Part shown: positions 8,186 through 16,891 of the stretch, piece after piece
Position numbering within the stretch: position 1 is the first letter of the stretch
Layout: each line of letters begins with the position of its first letter
Assembly: GCA_902779125.1 (NCBI GenBank)
Contig: CACZAC010000003.1
Location: 82,726-146,725 of the forward strand
DNA length: 64,000 nt
Direction of reading: 5' to 3'
From: an uncultured Bacteroidales bacterium
GTDB taxonomy: Bacteria; Bacteroidota; Bacteroidia; Bacteroidales; Muribaculaceae
Notes under the pieces: generated by a model
The model's input: the letters and a program-made list of their open reading frames with translations, nothing else
Database searches by the model: none
What the model was told of the DNA's origin: nothing
Position numbers and translations under genes: made by a program

Positions 8186-10519
8186 TTAATCATAGACCAC
8201 GCCCAAGATCAAATCGGCCAATAATGAAATGTCATAAATTGAAACACGGCCTTCTCCAGACAAATCAGCTGCTTCAAAAATAAATTCATCTCTCTCTATT
8301 CCAAGCACATAATCAATTAAAATGGTCATATCCAACATTGATACCTTGCCATCACCATTGACATCGCCCTTGGTTATAGGTTCCTGAATAAGGTCAAGTA
8401 TATATCTTGCACCAGCCAAGGCATCAATTTTTCCATTTGGTCCATAACGATAGTACGAATCCGGATTAGTAGTGAAGCTATCCTTTATAGCGGTTTCAGC
8501 AATTATCCGCTTAATATCACCAGGGCACAAATCCGGCTTAATCTGCAGCCACTGTGCTATGATACCAGCAACAGTCGGAGCCGCCATTGAAGTACCACTC
8601 ATCACACCCCAGTAACACCCTTTGGAATTTTTTCTCACTAAATATGAATGAAGTGGCTCATGCGTATACTCATAAGAATATCGGCTAATTGCAGAAACGA
8701 CATTAACAGAAGGAGCAACCACCGTAGGTAAAGCCTTCTGTGTTGGACCCGTTGCATCCATTTGATAACTAGTCTTTGAATAATACATACCAACTTGGGC
8801 GTCAGTAGTCACATATTCTCCCTTTGGATATGAATAGTATTTATTGCGACCAACATAACCACCAGCAGAAATTACAGAATCATGTACAGCATAAGTGCCT
8901 ATTGAACAATTGCTGGAAGGTTTGGTATAAAAGCCTTCAACTTCTCTTGTAACAACAGTTCCATCATCCTGTACTTCATCAACATAGACTATGCCATTAA
9001 AGGAACCTCTTGTCGCAGCTGAATTGCATTGCCATGAGTCAATGGTACATTGCTCGGGTTGACGAGGATTCAATGTACGAGGTGAATAAACCGAAAAACC
9101 TATTTTGTATCTACTTATAGCGCAATCAGTATATGGATTAACGTTATAAGAAGTGGTTTTCAAATTGCGGATTTTGGTTGTAATCTTATACTTATGAGCA
9201 GACATATCGAGTGAAATACTGGCTTCCATGTATCCCACACTATCAACTGAAAGTATAGGTTTAAAATACTGACTAAATTCCGAGGAATAAATCTTTTTGT
9301 ACTGAGTGATGTAATCTGATTCCCATACAATACGTTTAGCAGTTCTATCAAAAATATGGAACTTAATAACAGGTAAAACATACTGTTCTCTTAGCCATGT
9401 TTCAATCCAAGTATAACCATAATAATATGACTCGTCAGCATATCGATCCACATCATTGCCTGAATAGCCTAACAACATATTCACGGGCTTGGCCGGAGTT
9501 GCTTTGCCATAACAATAAAACGATCTATTACCATTATTGCCTGCTGCAATCACAAACACACGTCCAGGTCCAACCATTTGTGCAACAGCTTTAGATATAA
9601 AGTCTGTTCCGTCGTGAGGGCCATTGGTGGAACTTACACTCAAGCTGATAACACATGGCTTTCCCACACTATCAGCATAAGAATAAATATATTTCATGCT
9701 GTTAACCACCTCAACGGTTGATATTGCAACAACCAAACTGCGTACTGAACAAAGAACGATATCTGCACCAGGAGCCATACCACCATAACCGGCCTCGTGG
9801 GTTCCTGCTGCAATGCAAGCTGTATGAGTTCCATGTGTTTCGTCGCAATCTGTCGTCAAAGTGTCGATTTGCGCACCCATAAATACAGAGCCTGGCAAAG
9901 TATTAGTGCCAATTGTAACAGGATGACCATTAGTGTTCATTGGATCGTAAACCCTCATTATTCGGCTTTGATTGGGATTATCAGCACGACGGAAAGCAGT
10001 ATGCTGATAGTCAAAACCACAGTCAATGATGCCAACAACCACGCCTGAACCGTCATATGCTTGCGGAAGGCCAAAATCAGGGCCGTTCAGAACCATACCA
10101 GCATAGGTTTTACGCAAAGTGCTATCAGTGCACATCTCCATCATCCTGCTCATCTCCACATTGTCCACGCCAGAAATACGTGATACAGTTTCCAGCCTGT
10201 TCATTGGAATCTGGGCTGTCAAGAAATCATCAAAGACGCAATTCACGATAACGCCTCGGGCCTTCAACTTTGAGATTACAGATTTGTCCTTGAAACTGAT
10301 AAAGGCATCTACATACTCCACACCATTAATTAAACGAGGGGGGGCATATTCCCTCTCATACATTAATTCAGCGTGCTTGTTATTGGACTTGATAAAACCC
10401 TTTAGAGTCACATATTCGTCCAAAAAACGATTCACTGGACTCGATGGGCCACTCTGCAACTGGGCAAAAGCGGGAATCAGTGCCAAGGCAACTAAAAGCG
10501 ATAATAAAAATCTTTTCAT
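8186..10519 (-). CDS. Secreted S8 (subtilisin-like) serine protease with dockerin-like tail
   Basis: The 777-residue protein has a signal peptide (about 1-19). The subtilase triad is complete: D166 in GIIDCGFD, H229 in DETHGTHTA and S644 in GVMSGTSMAAP. An insertion of about 250 residues (roughly 350-600), likely a beta-rich or PA-like domain, separates the His and Ser motifs, as in large Bacteroidota S8 proteases. The C-terminus (about 717-777) carries two dockerin-type calcium loops, GDVNGDGKVSMLD and ADLSGEGRVSIYD, each followed by a hydrophobic helix. There is no type IX CTD, so the tail may serve anchoring or complex assembly. It is convergent with the barrel gene and upstream of the GH53 gene on the same strand. 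No clear promoter was seen in the 106 bases upstream. Confidence 0.9.
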   Translation of the reverse strand: MKRFLLSLLVALALIPAFAQLQSGPSSPVNRFLDEYVTLKGFIKSNNKHAELMYEREYAPPRLINGVEYVDAFISFKDKSVISKLKARGVIVNCVFDDFLTAQIPMNRLETVSRISGVDNVEMSRMMEMCTDSTLRKTYAGMVLNGPDFGLPQAYDGSGVVVGIIDCGFDYQHTAFRRADNPNQSRIMRVYDPMNTNGHPVTIGTNTLPGSVFMGAQIDTLTTDCDETHGTHTACIAAGTHEAGYGGMAPGADIVLCSVRSLVVAISTVEVVNSMKYIYSYADSVGKPCVISLSVSSTNGPHDGTDFISKAVAQMVGPGRVFVIAAGNNGNRSFYCYGKATPAKPVNMLLGYSGNDVDRYADESYYYGYTWIETWLREQYVLPVIKFHIFDRTAKRIVWESDYITQYKKIYSSEFSQYFKPILSVDSVGYMEASISLDMSAHKYKITTKIRNLKTTSYNVNPYTDCAISRYKIGFSVYSPRTLNPRQPEQCTIDSWQCNSAATRGSFNGIVYVDEVQDDGTVVTREVEGFYTKPSSNCSIGTYAVHDSVISAGGYVGRNKYYSYPKGEYVTTDAQVGMYYSKTSYQMDATGPTQKALPTVVAPSVNVVSAISRYSYEYTHEPLHSYLVRKNSKGCYWGVMSGTSMAAPTVAGIIAQWLQIKPDLCPGDIKRIIAETAIKDSFTTNPDSYYRYGPNGKIDALAGARYILDLIQEPITKGDVNGDGKVSMLDMTILIDYVLGIERDEFIFEAADLSGEGRVSIYDISLLADLILGVVYD

Positions 10520-10625
10520 CTTGTATTAATTATTTGATATTCTTAGCTTCATAAATCATATCATCTGATTATCCTTGAATCAGGAAATTCTGCTGAACCT
10601 ATTTCAGCACAGAGAACCCTTATCA

Positions 10626-12308
10626 CTACTTTTCATTATAGCCAAGGAGTGAATCTATCAGCTGGGTAACATCAACAATGGATATGTCTCCATCCTGAGA
10701 AAGATCGGCATTCAGCACGCTAACCTGCTCAAGTGCAGAACCCAGAATATAATCAATAAGAGAAGACACATCACCGATATTCACCTGTCCGTCATTATTC
10801 ACGTCACCCAATAGAATTGCAGGCTGAGTCTCAATGATATCAATTCTGAAAGACAAATTATCGGAATCCAACGTGAACAGATAATCACTACCGTCTCCTG
10901 TAAAATAGTATGAATAATTGTTATCGCGACGATCTGTGCCATACTGGGTACCGGTCGTTATGGTTGTTGTGGCTGTGGGGCCGAAACGGTACTGGCCGTT
11001 AAAAACGGTCCAATCGTTGTTCCAAAGTTCTGGACCACCATCTGCAAAGACAAAGTAAATAGGAGCGCTAATGCTGAGTGTGTCGACATAAATTCCATTA
11101 CCTAAATTGGTCATTTTGCCTAAAGGCTCTTGCAAACTCCAATTGCCCTCACCGCCTACAATGTAGAATGCGGCACTATCAGAGGGAATGTCGGTGTCAT
11201 TGTCAAAGTTTTTCATTTCAAAGAGTGCATCCATGACCTGTCCCGTCTGATTGTCCCACCATCCACAATTATACCAGTCGGTAGTCACATGATTTGTATA
11301 GTTGATACCATACTCATTAGCTTCGGGAAACCACCAGTACAAGCCATTCACCGACTTGTGGTTATTGAGGGTCGTAATCAGGTCAATGGCAAAAGCCTTC
11401 TGTCCTGCCTCGGTAGCAGGCCATGTCGATTGCAGGTCATAAGAAGCGCCACTGGGATAATAAGCGTGAGGATAGCCCGTTTCCACTATCTGGATTTTCT
11501 TGGTAGGATAAGCCGACTCCAGATCTGTCAACAGATTATCCAGTACACTCAGATTTCCATGCCAATACGGATAATAACTCAAGCCAATGATTTCAAAGTC
11601 TGTAGTATAATTCTTAAGCGTCTGGTAAAAAGCTGTCACGTTACTAGCCCGTCCCATTTCGGTGTGTATCACAATCTTGGCAGCCGGGCATACTTCACGA
11701 CACGCCATAATACCATGCTTGACGTAGTTGGCGAAGTTGTCGAAAGTACCTGCACCATAGTTGCCACCACCTGGATAACAGTGTCCTGTAGGCCACAGCA
11801 TTCCGTAGGTCACTTCGTTTCCCACCTGAATGAAATCGGGCGATGCCCCGGCTGCATTCATGGCAGATAGGACACGTTTGGTATAGCTATAAACACTATC
11901 AGCAAGAGCACTGGCAACAGTCCAGGATGACGGCGTGGAATGCTGACCAGGGTCGGTCCATGTGTCACTGTAGTGAATATCCAGCAACAAATTGAATCCA
12001 GCCGCTTTGATGCGCTGACTCAGGGACAAGACATAAGGCAGATCCTGACAAACACCTTCGCCTTGATCTTCGGCACTGGCCATAGAAGGATCCACAAACA
12101 GGCGCACCCGCATCGCGTTCAAGCCATTCTCCTTCAAGTAAGTAAGAACATCAGTAATTCTTGACCCATTCTCATTATAATAGATGGCCCCTTTCTGTTC
12201 ATACTTGGTCAATAACGATATGTCGCCTCCCACATATTTTGTAGAGGCACCAATGGTTGCTGATCCAGCAATCAACAGGCAAATGATCATTAGGAAATAA
12301 TTCTTCAT
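10626..12308 (-). CDS. GH53 endo-beta-1,4-galactanase with dockerin-like tail
   Basis: This 560-residue secreted enzyme is expected to cut beta-1,4-galactan side chains of pectin (arabinogalactan type I). After the signal peptide (about 1-21) the GH53 barrel spans about residues 24-370. The acid/base is E165 in QVGNEVTYG and the nucleophile is E276 in IQIVETGYP. Residues about 380-490 (starting FYIVGGEGNWS) resemble a SusE/SusF-type beta-sandwich. The C-terminus (about 500-560) has two dockerin-type loops, GDVNNDGQVNIGD and ADLSQDGDISIVD. A -7 element lies 38 bases upstream. No SusCD pair or other galactan gene is adjacent, so it is a stand-alone enzyme rather than part of a PUL. Confidence 0.9.
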   Translation of the reverse strand: MKNYFLMIICLLIAGSATIGASTKYVGGDISLLTKYEQKGAIYYNENGSRITDVLTYLKENGLNAMRVRLFVDPSMASAEDQGEGVCQDLPYVLSLSQRIKAAGFNLLLDIHYSDTWTDPGQHSTPSSWTVASALADSVYSYTKRVLSAMNAAGASPDFIQVGNEVTYGMLWPTGHCYPGGGNYGAGTFDNFANYVKHGIMACREVCPAAKIVIHTEMGRASNVTAFYQTLKNYTTDFEIIGLSYYPYWHGNLSVLDNLLTDLESAYPTKKIQIVETGYPHAYYPSGASYDLQSTWPATEAGQKAFAIDLITTLNNHKSVNGLYWWFPEANEYGINYTNHVTTDWYNCGWWDNQTGQVMDALFEMKNFDNDTDIPSDSAAFYIVGGEGNWSLQEPLGKMTNLGNGIYVDTLSISAPIYFVFADGGPELWNNDWTVFNGQYRFGPTATTTITTGTQYGTDRRDNNYSYYFTGDGSDYLFTLDSDNLSFRIDIIETQPAILLGDVNNDGQVNIGDVSSLIDYILGSALEQVSVLNADLSQDGDISIVDVTQLIDSLLGYNEK

Positions 12309-12345
12309 ATGATGTATAATATTAAGTCAACTGTTGATTAACATG

Positions 12346-12353
12346 CAAATATA
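12346..12353 (-). promoter_or_regulatory. -7 element for the GH53 gene
   Basis: The minus strand reads TATATTTG, 38 bases upstream of the GH53 start codon. Confidence 0.55.
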
Positions 12354-12450
12354 ATCATTTATTCGACAACACCAAGACACTTTTAGCAAAACTGCCAAAA
12401 ACAACAATCAGCCTCTCGTCCACAAATAAGCAAAAGGCGACATTCAGACG

Positions 12451-13497
12451 TCAAGCGTGCAGTATCTTATAAACGAGCTCCTTGAGCAGAGCGTAAGCGT
12501 CTTGACGAGAGCCAATACCCTTACTGCGAGTGTCACACTCCCGCAAATAACCGATGATATTAATCAGCGAACGAGTATTAAATTCCCGTGTCGCGTCAAT
12601 AAATTTACGGGCTCGCCACTGGCTGCGGGTACCAACCACGGCCATAATACCATCGAGGGACTTGTCTCGTGCTGTAGCTGCCAGCAATACATTAGAGAAA
12701 AACGAGAACAGCATCGCCACACTCACAACAGGCGGGTTATTCTTGGGATTCCTTTCAAAGTAGTCCACAATGCGGAAAGCCTTTTCGGCATCACGCCTGC
12801 TCAATGCGTCTTCCAGCTCAAAGTTGTTGAAGTCCTTGCTAATACCGATGTTACGTTCAATCAGCAGAGGCGTGATGTTGTTATCATCGGCAAGCATCGC
12901 CAATTTATCCAGTTCACTGAACAGACGTGCGATGTCAGTACCGATGTGGTCGGCAAGCATACTGGTGGCCTTGTGATCGATATTACAACCTAAAGAATTG
13001 GCATAATTGAGTATCAGCCCTTCCAGGTCGCGTCCTTCCTTGACCTTATTGGAGTCAAGGATAACACCGCTCTTACTGGCTTTTAACGCATCGGTGAACG
13101 GTTTGCTCTTCAAGGCAGAACCCTTGTGACAGATGACAAGGATAGTAGAAGCCAACGGGCGCTCGGCATAGGAAGCGAATATATCCAAGTCATCCTTGTG
13201 TCCCTGCTGTTTGGGAATCAACTGGGCTTCTCTCACCACGACCACTTTATACTGAGAGAAAGCAGGATATTGACGGCAAGTACTCACGACATCACGCACA
13301 TTGGTGTTATTGCCATAGAACAACGTTAAGTTGAAATCACGCTGATCCTCGGTAAGCGCTGTGTCGATGATGAGTTGCTGCAAGCGGTCGATGTAATAAG
13401 GCTCCTCACCCTGCAGGACATAGATGTTCCTGAACTTGCCGCTTCTGATTTCCTTGCTCAAGGCTGTGAAAGTCACCGTTTCTCGTTTTACTGCCAT
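12451..13497 (-). CDS. holA: DNA polymerase III delta subunit HolA
   Basis: HolA is the delta subunit of the clamp loader that opens the beta sliding clamp. The 348-residue length is typical. The N-terminal segment FRNIYVLQGEEPYYIDRLQQLI is the family's P-loop-like start with a degenerate nucleotide site. The middle helical domain includes LADHIGTDIARLFSELDKLAML, the standard HolA signature, and the collar domain ends with KGIGSRQDAYALLKELVYKIL. A -7 element lies 22 bases upstream. It appears monocistronic, with a hairpin between it and the preceding gene. Confidence 0.93.
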   Translation of the reverse strand: MAVKRETVTFTALSKEIRSGKFRNIYVLQGEEPYYIDRLQQLIIDTALTEDQRDFNLTLFYGNNTNVRDVVSTCRQYPAFSQYKVVVVREAQLIPKQQGHKDDLDIFASYAERPLASTILVICHKGSALKSKPFTDALKASKSGVILDSNKVKEGRDLEGLILNYANSLGCNIDHKATSMLADHIGTDIARLFSELDKLAMLADDNNITPLLIERNIGISKDFNNFELEDALSRRDAEKAFRIVDYFERNPKNNPPVVSVAMLFSFFSNVLLAATARDKSLDGIMAVVGTRSQWRARKFIDATREFNTRSLINIIGYLRECDTRSKGIGSRQDAYALLKELVYKILHA

Positions 13498-13518
13498 AAG
13501 TCTGTCGTTTTCTTACCG

Positions 13519-13526
13519 CAAATATA
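13519..13526 (-). promoter_or_regulatory. -7 element for holA
   Basis: The minus strand reads TATATTTG, 22 bases upstream of the holA start codon. Confidence 0.55.
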
Positions 13527-13532
13527 CATAGA

Positions 13533-13575
13533 AAAACTTGATTTCGATGCTTGAAAGACACAGAAATCAAGTTTT
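13533..13575 (-). terminator. Terminator hairpin after the FG-GAP-like gene
   Basis: A 13-bp inverted repeat (AAAACTTGATTTC with GAAATCAAGTTTT, 17-base loop) follows the stop of the exported repeat protein on the minus strand and ends in a U-rich stretch. It lies just upstream of the holA promoter. Confidence 0.6.
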
Positions 13576-13611
13576 ATGCTATCTAAAAGTTAAAGATGCA
13601 ACAATCTAAGC

Positions 13612-14325
13612 TCACTCGCGGGAAAAAATGATGACCCACTTGTCCCATGGTTCAGAAATCAGAGACGGGTCATCAGTGCTGATAGCGTCATCGCCTGAAT
13701 AGTAGTTTCTCACTGTATAACGATGTGAGACATGATAGCTGTCATAGTATGAAGGATCAAACACCTGGAGAAACATCTTCTCACTCTGCAGGTCGGTTCC
13801 TTGCCAAACCATCATAGTGTAAGTTGTCTCAAATGCCGAACTCGATGTCATGCGATAGACGGCCTTGCGTTCATGATCATAATAGAATTCGCCGTTAAAG
13901 ACAGTAAAACCGTCGTTTGAAGCACGAGTAAAGCATTCCTCCTCATTATTCCACACAATCAATGTGCTGTACTCGCGGTTACAGCCTGGACCAATAAGGA
14001 TATCAACATTACCATCGAAGTTGGCATCAAGAAAATGTACAACCTTGCGGGTGATACAGTCTTCCTCACGAATGGGAACGCTCTGCATTAACATCCCATC
14101 GGCATAAATCATCACTTTGTCAATGTAATATTCGCCATCATGGAGCTTCACCTCGAGCACATCATGTGTAGTAGGACAATTCTCAATCGAAAACAAGCCG
14201 TACTCGTCAAGTGCCACCACTGGCACGGCTAATGGATTCCCTTGTTGAGCAGTAGCATTACATGCAGCAAAAGCAGCCATTGCCGCAAGGGCAATAATCT
14301 GCTTATAAAAACGATGTCTTCTCAT
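13612..14325 (-). CDS. Exported protein with FG-GAP/VCBS-like segment, function unknown
   Basis: This 237-residue protein starts with a basic, hydrophobic export signal (about 1-27, ending AACNATA). A lipobox-like Cys is present in FAACNA, but signal peptidase I cleavage after ATA is also possible. The segment FLDANFDGNVDILIGPGCN has the Asp-rich calcium-loop pattern of FG-GAP/VCBS repeats (D-x-N-x-D-G-x-x-D). The rest is beta-rich with many aromatic residues. The protein probably acts in the periplasm or on the surface. No enzyme family is recognised. Confidence 0.7.
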   Translation of the reverse strand: MRRHRFYKQIIALAAMAAFAACNATAQQGNPLAVPVVALDEYGLFSIENCPTTHDVLEVKLHDGEYYIDKVMIYADGMLMQSVPIREEDCITRKVVHFLDANFDGNVDILIGPGCNREYSTLIVWNNEEECFTRASNDGFTVFNGEFYYDHERKAVYRMTSSSAFETTYTMMVWQGTDLQSEKMFLQVFDPSYYDSYHVSHRYTVRNYYSGDDAISTDDPSLISEPWDKWVIIFSRE

Positions 14326-14401
14326 ATCTTATGTTTATCTATTGGTTCGTACAGTTCCAGTACTCACCATCAATCGAAAAAGTGTTCTTGAAAAGGAATG
14401 A

Positions 14402-14875
14402 TTACTTGCCAGGAGTACCTTTGGGATCTACGCGGAAGGTGACAAAGCGGTTGTAAGCATAGTTTGCAAGGGTATAAACGACCATGGCGAGAACCATGAC
14501 GATGTTCTGGCCAGCCTTCAGCATCGGGAAGAAGGGGATGATGTCGTCGGGAAGGTTCTTCCAACCAAGTCCCTCAAGCAGAATCCAGCTGACACAGAGT
14601 TGCAGAGCGAGGCAGATGAGAAAACCGCACACAAAAAGTAAAAGCTCGCGCTTGAAATTATTTTTGGTCTTGAATACCCAGTTGCGGTTCCACAGGAAAC
14701 TGTTGATAACACCCAGTATATAACCAGTCACATTGGAGATACCATAAGAAAGGCCAAGCCTGGTGTTGAGCAGATAGAAAGTCACCAAGGTGATGAGCGT
14801 ATTGAGCACGCCTATCACGCCATATTTCAGCAATTGTATTCCCGTCTCGCGGGCCTCGGCTTTATCTATCTTCAT
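14402..14875 (-). CDS. GtrA-like membrane protein
   Basis: The 157-residue protein has four membrane segments (about 15-33, 42-60, 78-96 and 112-135) and the N-terminal LLKYGVIGVLNTLITLVTFYLL pattern typical of GtrA/DPMS-type proteins. It also has the internal NSFLWNRNWVFK motif. GtrA proteins are thought to move lipid-linked sugars across the inner membrane or assist glycosyltransferases. The partner is not encoded next to it. A -7 element lies 20 bases upstream. Confidence 0.88.
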   Translation of the reverse strand: MKIDKAEARETGIQLLKYGVIGVLNTLITLVTFYLLNTRLGLSYGISNVTGYILGVINSFLWNRNWVFKTKNNFKRELLLFVCGFLICLALQLCVSWILLEGLGWKNLPDDIIPFFPMLKAGQNIVMVLAMVVYTLANYAYNRFVTFRVDPKGTPGK

Positions 14876-14894
14876 GACAACAGTTTTTACGCAG

Positions 14895-14902
14895 CAAATT
14901 TA
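14895..14902 (-). promoter_or_regulatory. -7 element for the GtrA-like gene
   Basis: The minus strand reads TAAATTTG, 20 bases upstream of the GtrA-like start codon. Confidence 0.55.
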
Positions 14903-14943
14903 GATAATATTAACGAATTGACAAAATATTTTTCACATCAATG

Positions 14944-15444
14944 CTATTTAGGCGTCACTATGATGCCTATATTTACAAGTCCTTGAAGCGTATCACAGCC
15001 TGGCATTGCTTGCCAGACAACGACGGCGCGGGCATCATCAGGCGTCACATCACTGGCAATACTCAACTTGTCCTGATAAAGAGCACCGAATCCCCCACCC
15101 GTCCAGTTGCCATACTCGTCGGCAAGCGCCATGTCCACTGTCTGACGGTTAACAGTCGAATCGGCAGCAAAGATGTCCACCACGAGAGACAGATTACGAT
15201 AACGGTAGCTGTTGTCATGACGGACAGCAAGCAAGATATCATAAACTACAGTCGAGTCGTCATATTCAGGCTGGTATGTCAAGGGTAATGTGCGTTGCCA
15301 ACCGTCGCGTGACAAATGCGTGAAATGCGCATGAGACATCACCGGTTTACGATCACATGACAGCATCATGAGCATGGCGGCGGCAATGACCACTGTCATT
15401 GCCACCGCATGCATTGTAGGTTTCCACCTTTGGCGGTCACTCAT
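14944..15444 (-). CDS. gldH: GldH family lipoprotein
   Basis: The protein has 166 residues from the ATG at 15444. The open frame extends much further upstream but only in antiparallel overlap with ricT, so that part is not coding. The N-terminus carries a membrane segment ending in a lipobox (MMLSC), so it is a lipoprotein. The body matches GldH, for example YDDSTVVYDILLAVRHDNSYRYRNL and YGNWTGGGFGALYQ. GldH was described from gliding Flavobacteria but is also widespread in non-motile Bacteroidales, where its role is unclear. Its start overlaps the end of ricT by 8 bases (ATGAGTGA), which points to translational coupling. Confidence 0.88.
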   Translation of the reverse strand: MSDRQRWKPTMHAVAMTVVIAAAMLMMLSCDRKPVMSHAHFTHLSRDGWQRTLPLTYQPEYDDSTVVYDILLAVRHDNSYRYRNLSLVVDIFAADSTVNRQTVDMALADEYGNWTGGGFGALYQDKLSIASDVTPDDARAVVVWQAMPGCDTLQGLVNIGIIVTPK

Positions 15445-16876
15445 TCCCAGGTTTGTTCGGCTTGCTTTGAGCATTGCTGTTCTGTGGAGTGTTGCCATCA
15501 GATGATTGCTGCCGCGGCCTGAAAGTCTTGAGCGGGCGTTGAGGCTTATCGGTATGGGGACGCTTCTGACGTTCTCCACCAGATTGTCCATCCTGCTGAG
15601 GCTGGCGCTTGGGCTTGCCGGGACGCTGTTTGCGTTCAGGTCTTGGTGCATTGCCGTGCTCCTGAGGTTTGCCTTCGGGTTTATCCTTGTCATCGGCTTT
15701 TGAAACCGGTTTTGAACCATTATCAGAAGACGCTTTGTCGCCCGATTTCTTCTTCTTTTTCTTCTTCTTTTTGTTGTCAAAGCGATTGATAGCATCCTGA
15801 TTGAGCAAGTCACCAAAAGGTGAAGCACCATTCCTGCCGTTCTGCTCATCTGGCTTGAGGCTATCAGGTTTAACACCATTCTTGTTCAATGCAATGACCT
15901 CAAAGGCCTGAGCCGCTGTCAGTGTCACTGTATTTACAGGGGCATTGCGTTCAGTCGAGTAGATGATTTCCCGCTTGAGAGCATCGGCCTTGAAGTAATA
16001 ATAGGTAGCATCTTTAGTTTCCAGATGCACATCCTTGGGAGGCAGCTGACGGATGGCCTCAACATAGGTGTTCACCTCAAAATTGATACAACACTTGAGC
16101 TTGGCGCACTGGCCAGCCAGGTTCTGAGGATTGAGCGAAATGTCCTGGAAACGGGCAGCACTCGTCGCTACCGACACAAAGCTCGACATCCAAGTAGCAC
16201 AGCACAAGGGTCTGCCACAGGGGCCAATACCACCGATTCGGCCAGCCTCCTGACGGGCACCAATCTGCTTCATCTCGACGCGAATCCTGAATACCTCAGC
16301 CAAGACCTTGATGAGCTGGCGGAAGTCCACACGGTCATCGGCAATATAGTAGAAAATCGCCTTGTTGCCGTCACCTTGATACTCAACGTCACCGATTTTC
16401 ATCTTCAGACCCAGGTCCACCGCAATCTTGCGCGAACGGATCATGGTGTCCTCCTCGCGGGCTTTAGCCTGCTCATAGCGTTCCATATCGGCAGGTTTCG
16501 CTTTTCGGAAGACACGCAAAATCTCAACATTCTTGCGCAGGTTCACGCGCTTCATCTGGTTCTGCACCAGACGTCCCATGAGGCCTACACGCCCGATATC
16601 ATGCCCGGGATTTGCCTCGACAGCGACCCAATCACCCCGTTTGAGCGGAATGTGGGTACTGTTGCGATAGAAACCGCGACGCGTGTTCTTAAAGAGCACC
16701 TCAACGATTTCGTAATCGTTGTCAGGTACATCCTCAAGCCAGTTGGTGCTGGTGAGATTGCAACGCCCAATGTCATCCGAACAACATCCGCCGCTGCATG
16801 CCCCAGCATTACATTTCACGCACTGGTCTGCAGTGTTGTCGGGCACAGGAGTTTGATAGTTCTTATTCTCGTCCAT
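15437..16876 (-). CDS. ricT: RicT (PSP1/YaaT) Fe-S regulatory protein
   Basis: The 479-residue protein starts at the ATG at 16876; a TTG four codons earlier is possible. The PSP1 domain (about 35-300) contains the family hallmarks GRIGGIGPCGRPLCCATW and LAGQCAKLKCC, whose cysteines bind Fe-S clusters in RicT. In Bacillus the Ric complex works with RNase Y in mRNA processing. Here ricT sits 15 bp downstream of rny, which fits that partnership. Two features are unusual: a Cys-rich N-terminus (C-x2-C-x4-C-x3-CC) and a basic, low-complexity tail of about 120 residues (about 360-479) with a run of nine lysines and many Pro, Gln and Arg, as in RNA-binding disordered tails. Confidence 0.9.
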   Translation of the reverse strand: MDENKNYQTPVPDNTADQCVKCNAGACSGGCCSDDIGRCNLTSTNWLEDVPDNDYEIVEVLFKNTRRGFYRNSTHIPLKRGDWVAVEANPGHDIGRVGLMGRLVQNQMKRVNLRKNVEILRVFRKAKPADMERYEQAKAREEDTMIRSRKIAVDLGLKMKIGDVEYQGDGNKAIFYYIADDRVDFRQLIKVLAEVFRIRVEMKQIGARQEAGRIGGIGPCGRPLCCATWMSSFVSVATSAARFQDISLNPQNLAGQCAKLKCCINFEVNTYVEAIRQLPPKDVHLETKDATYYYFKADALKREIIYSTERNAPVNTVTLTAAQAFEVIALNKNGVKPDSLKPDEQNGRNGASPFGDLLNQDAINRFDNKKKKKKKKKSGDKASSDNGSKPVSKADDKDKPEGKPQEHGNAPRPERKQRPGKPKRQPQQDGQSGGERQKRPHTDKPQRPLKTFRPRQQSSDGNTPQNSNAQSKPNKPGNE

Positions 16877-16891
16877 CGTGGTACGCAATCA

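Noticed and set aside
15445-15879. Upstream extension of the gldH frame
   Set aside because: It overlaps ricT in another frame with Arg/Met-rich, low-quality sequence; the lipobox is correctly placed only from the ATG at 15444.
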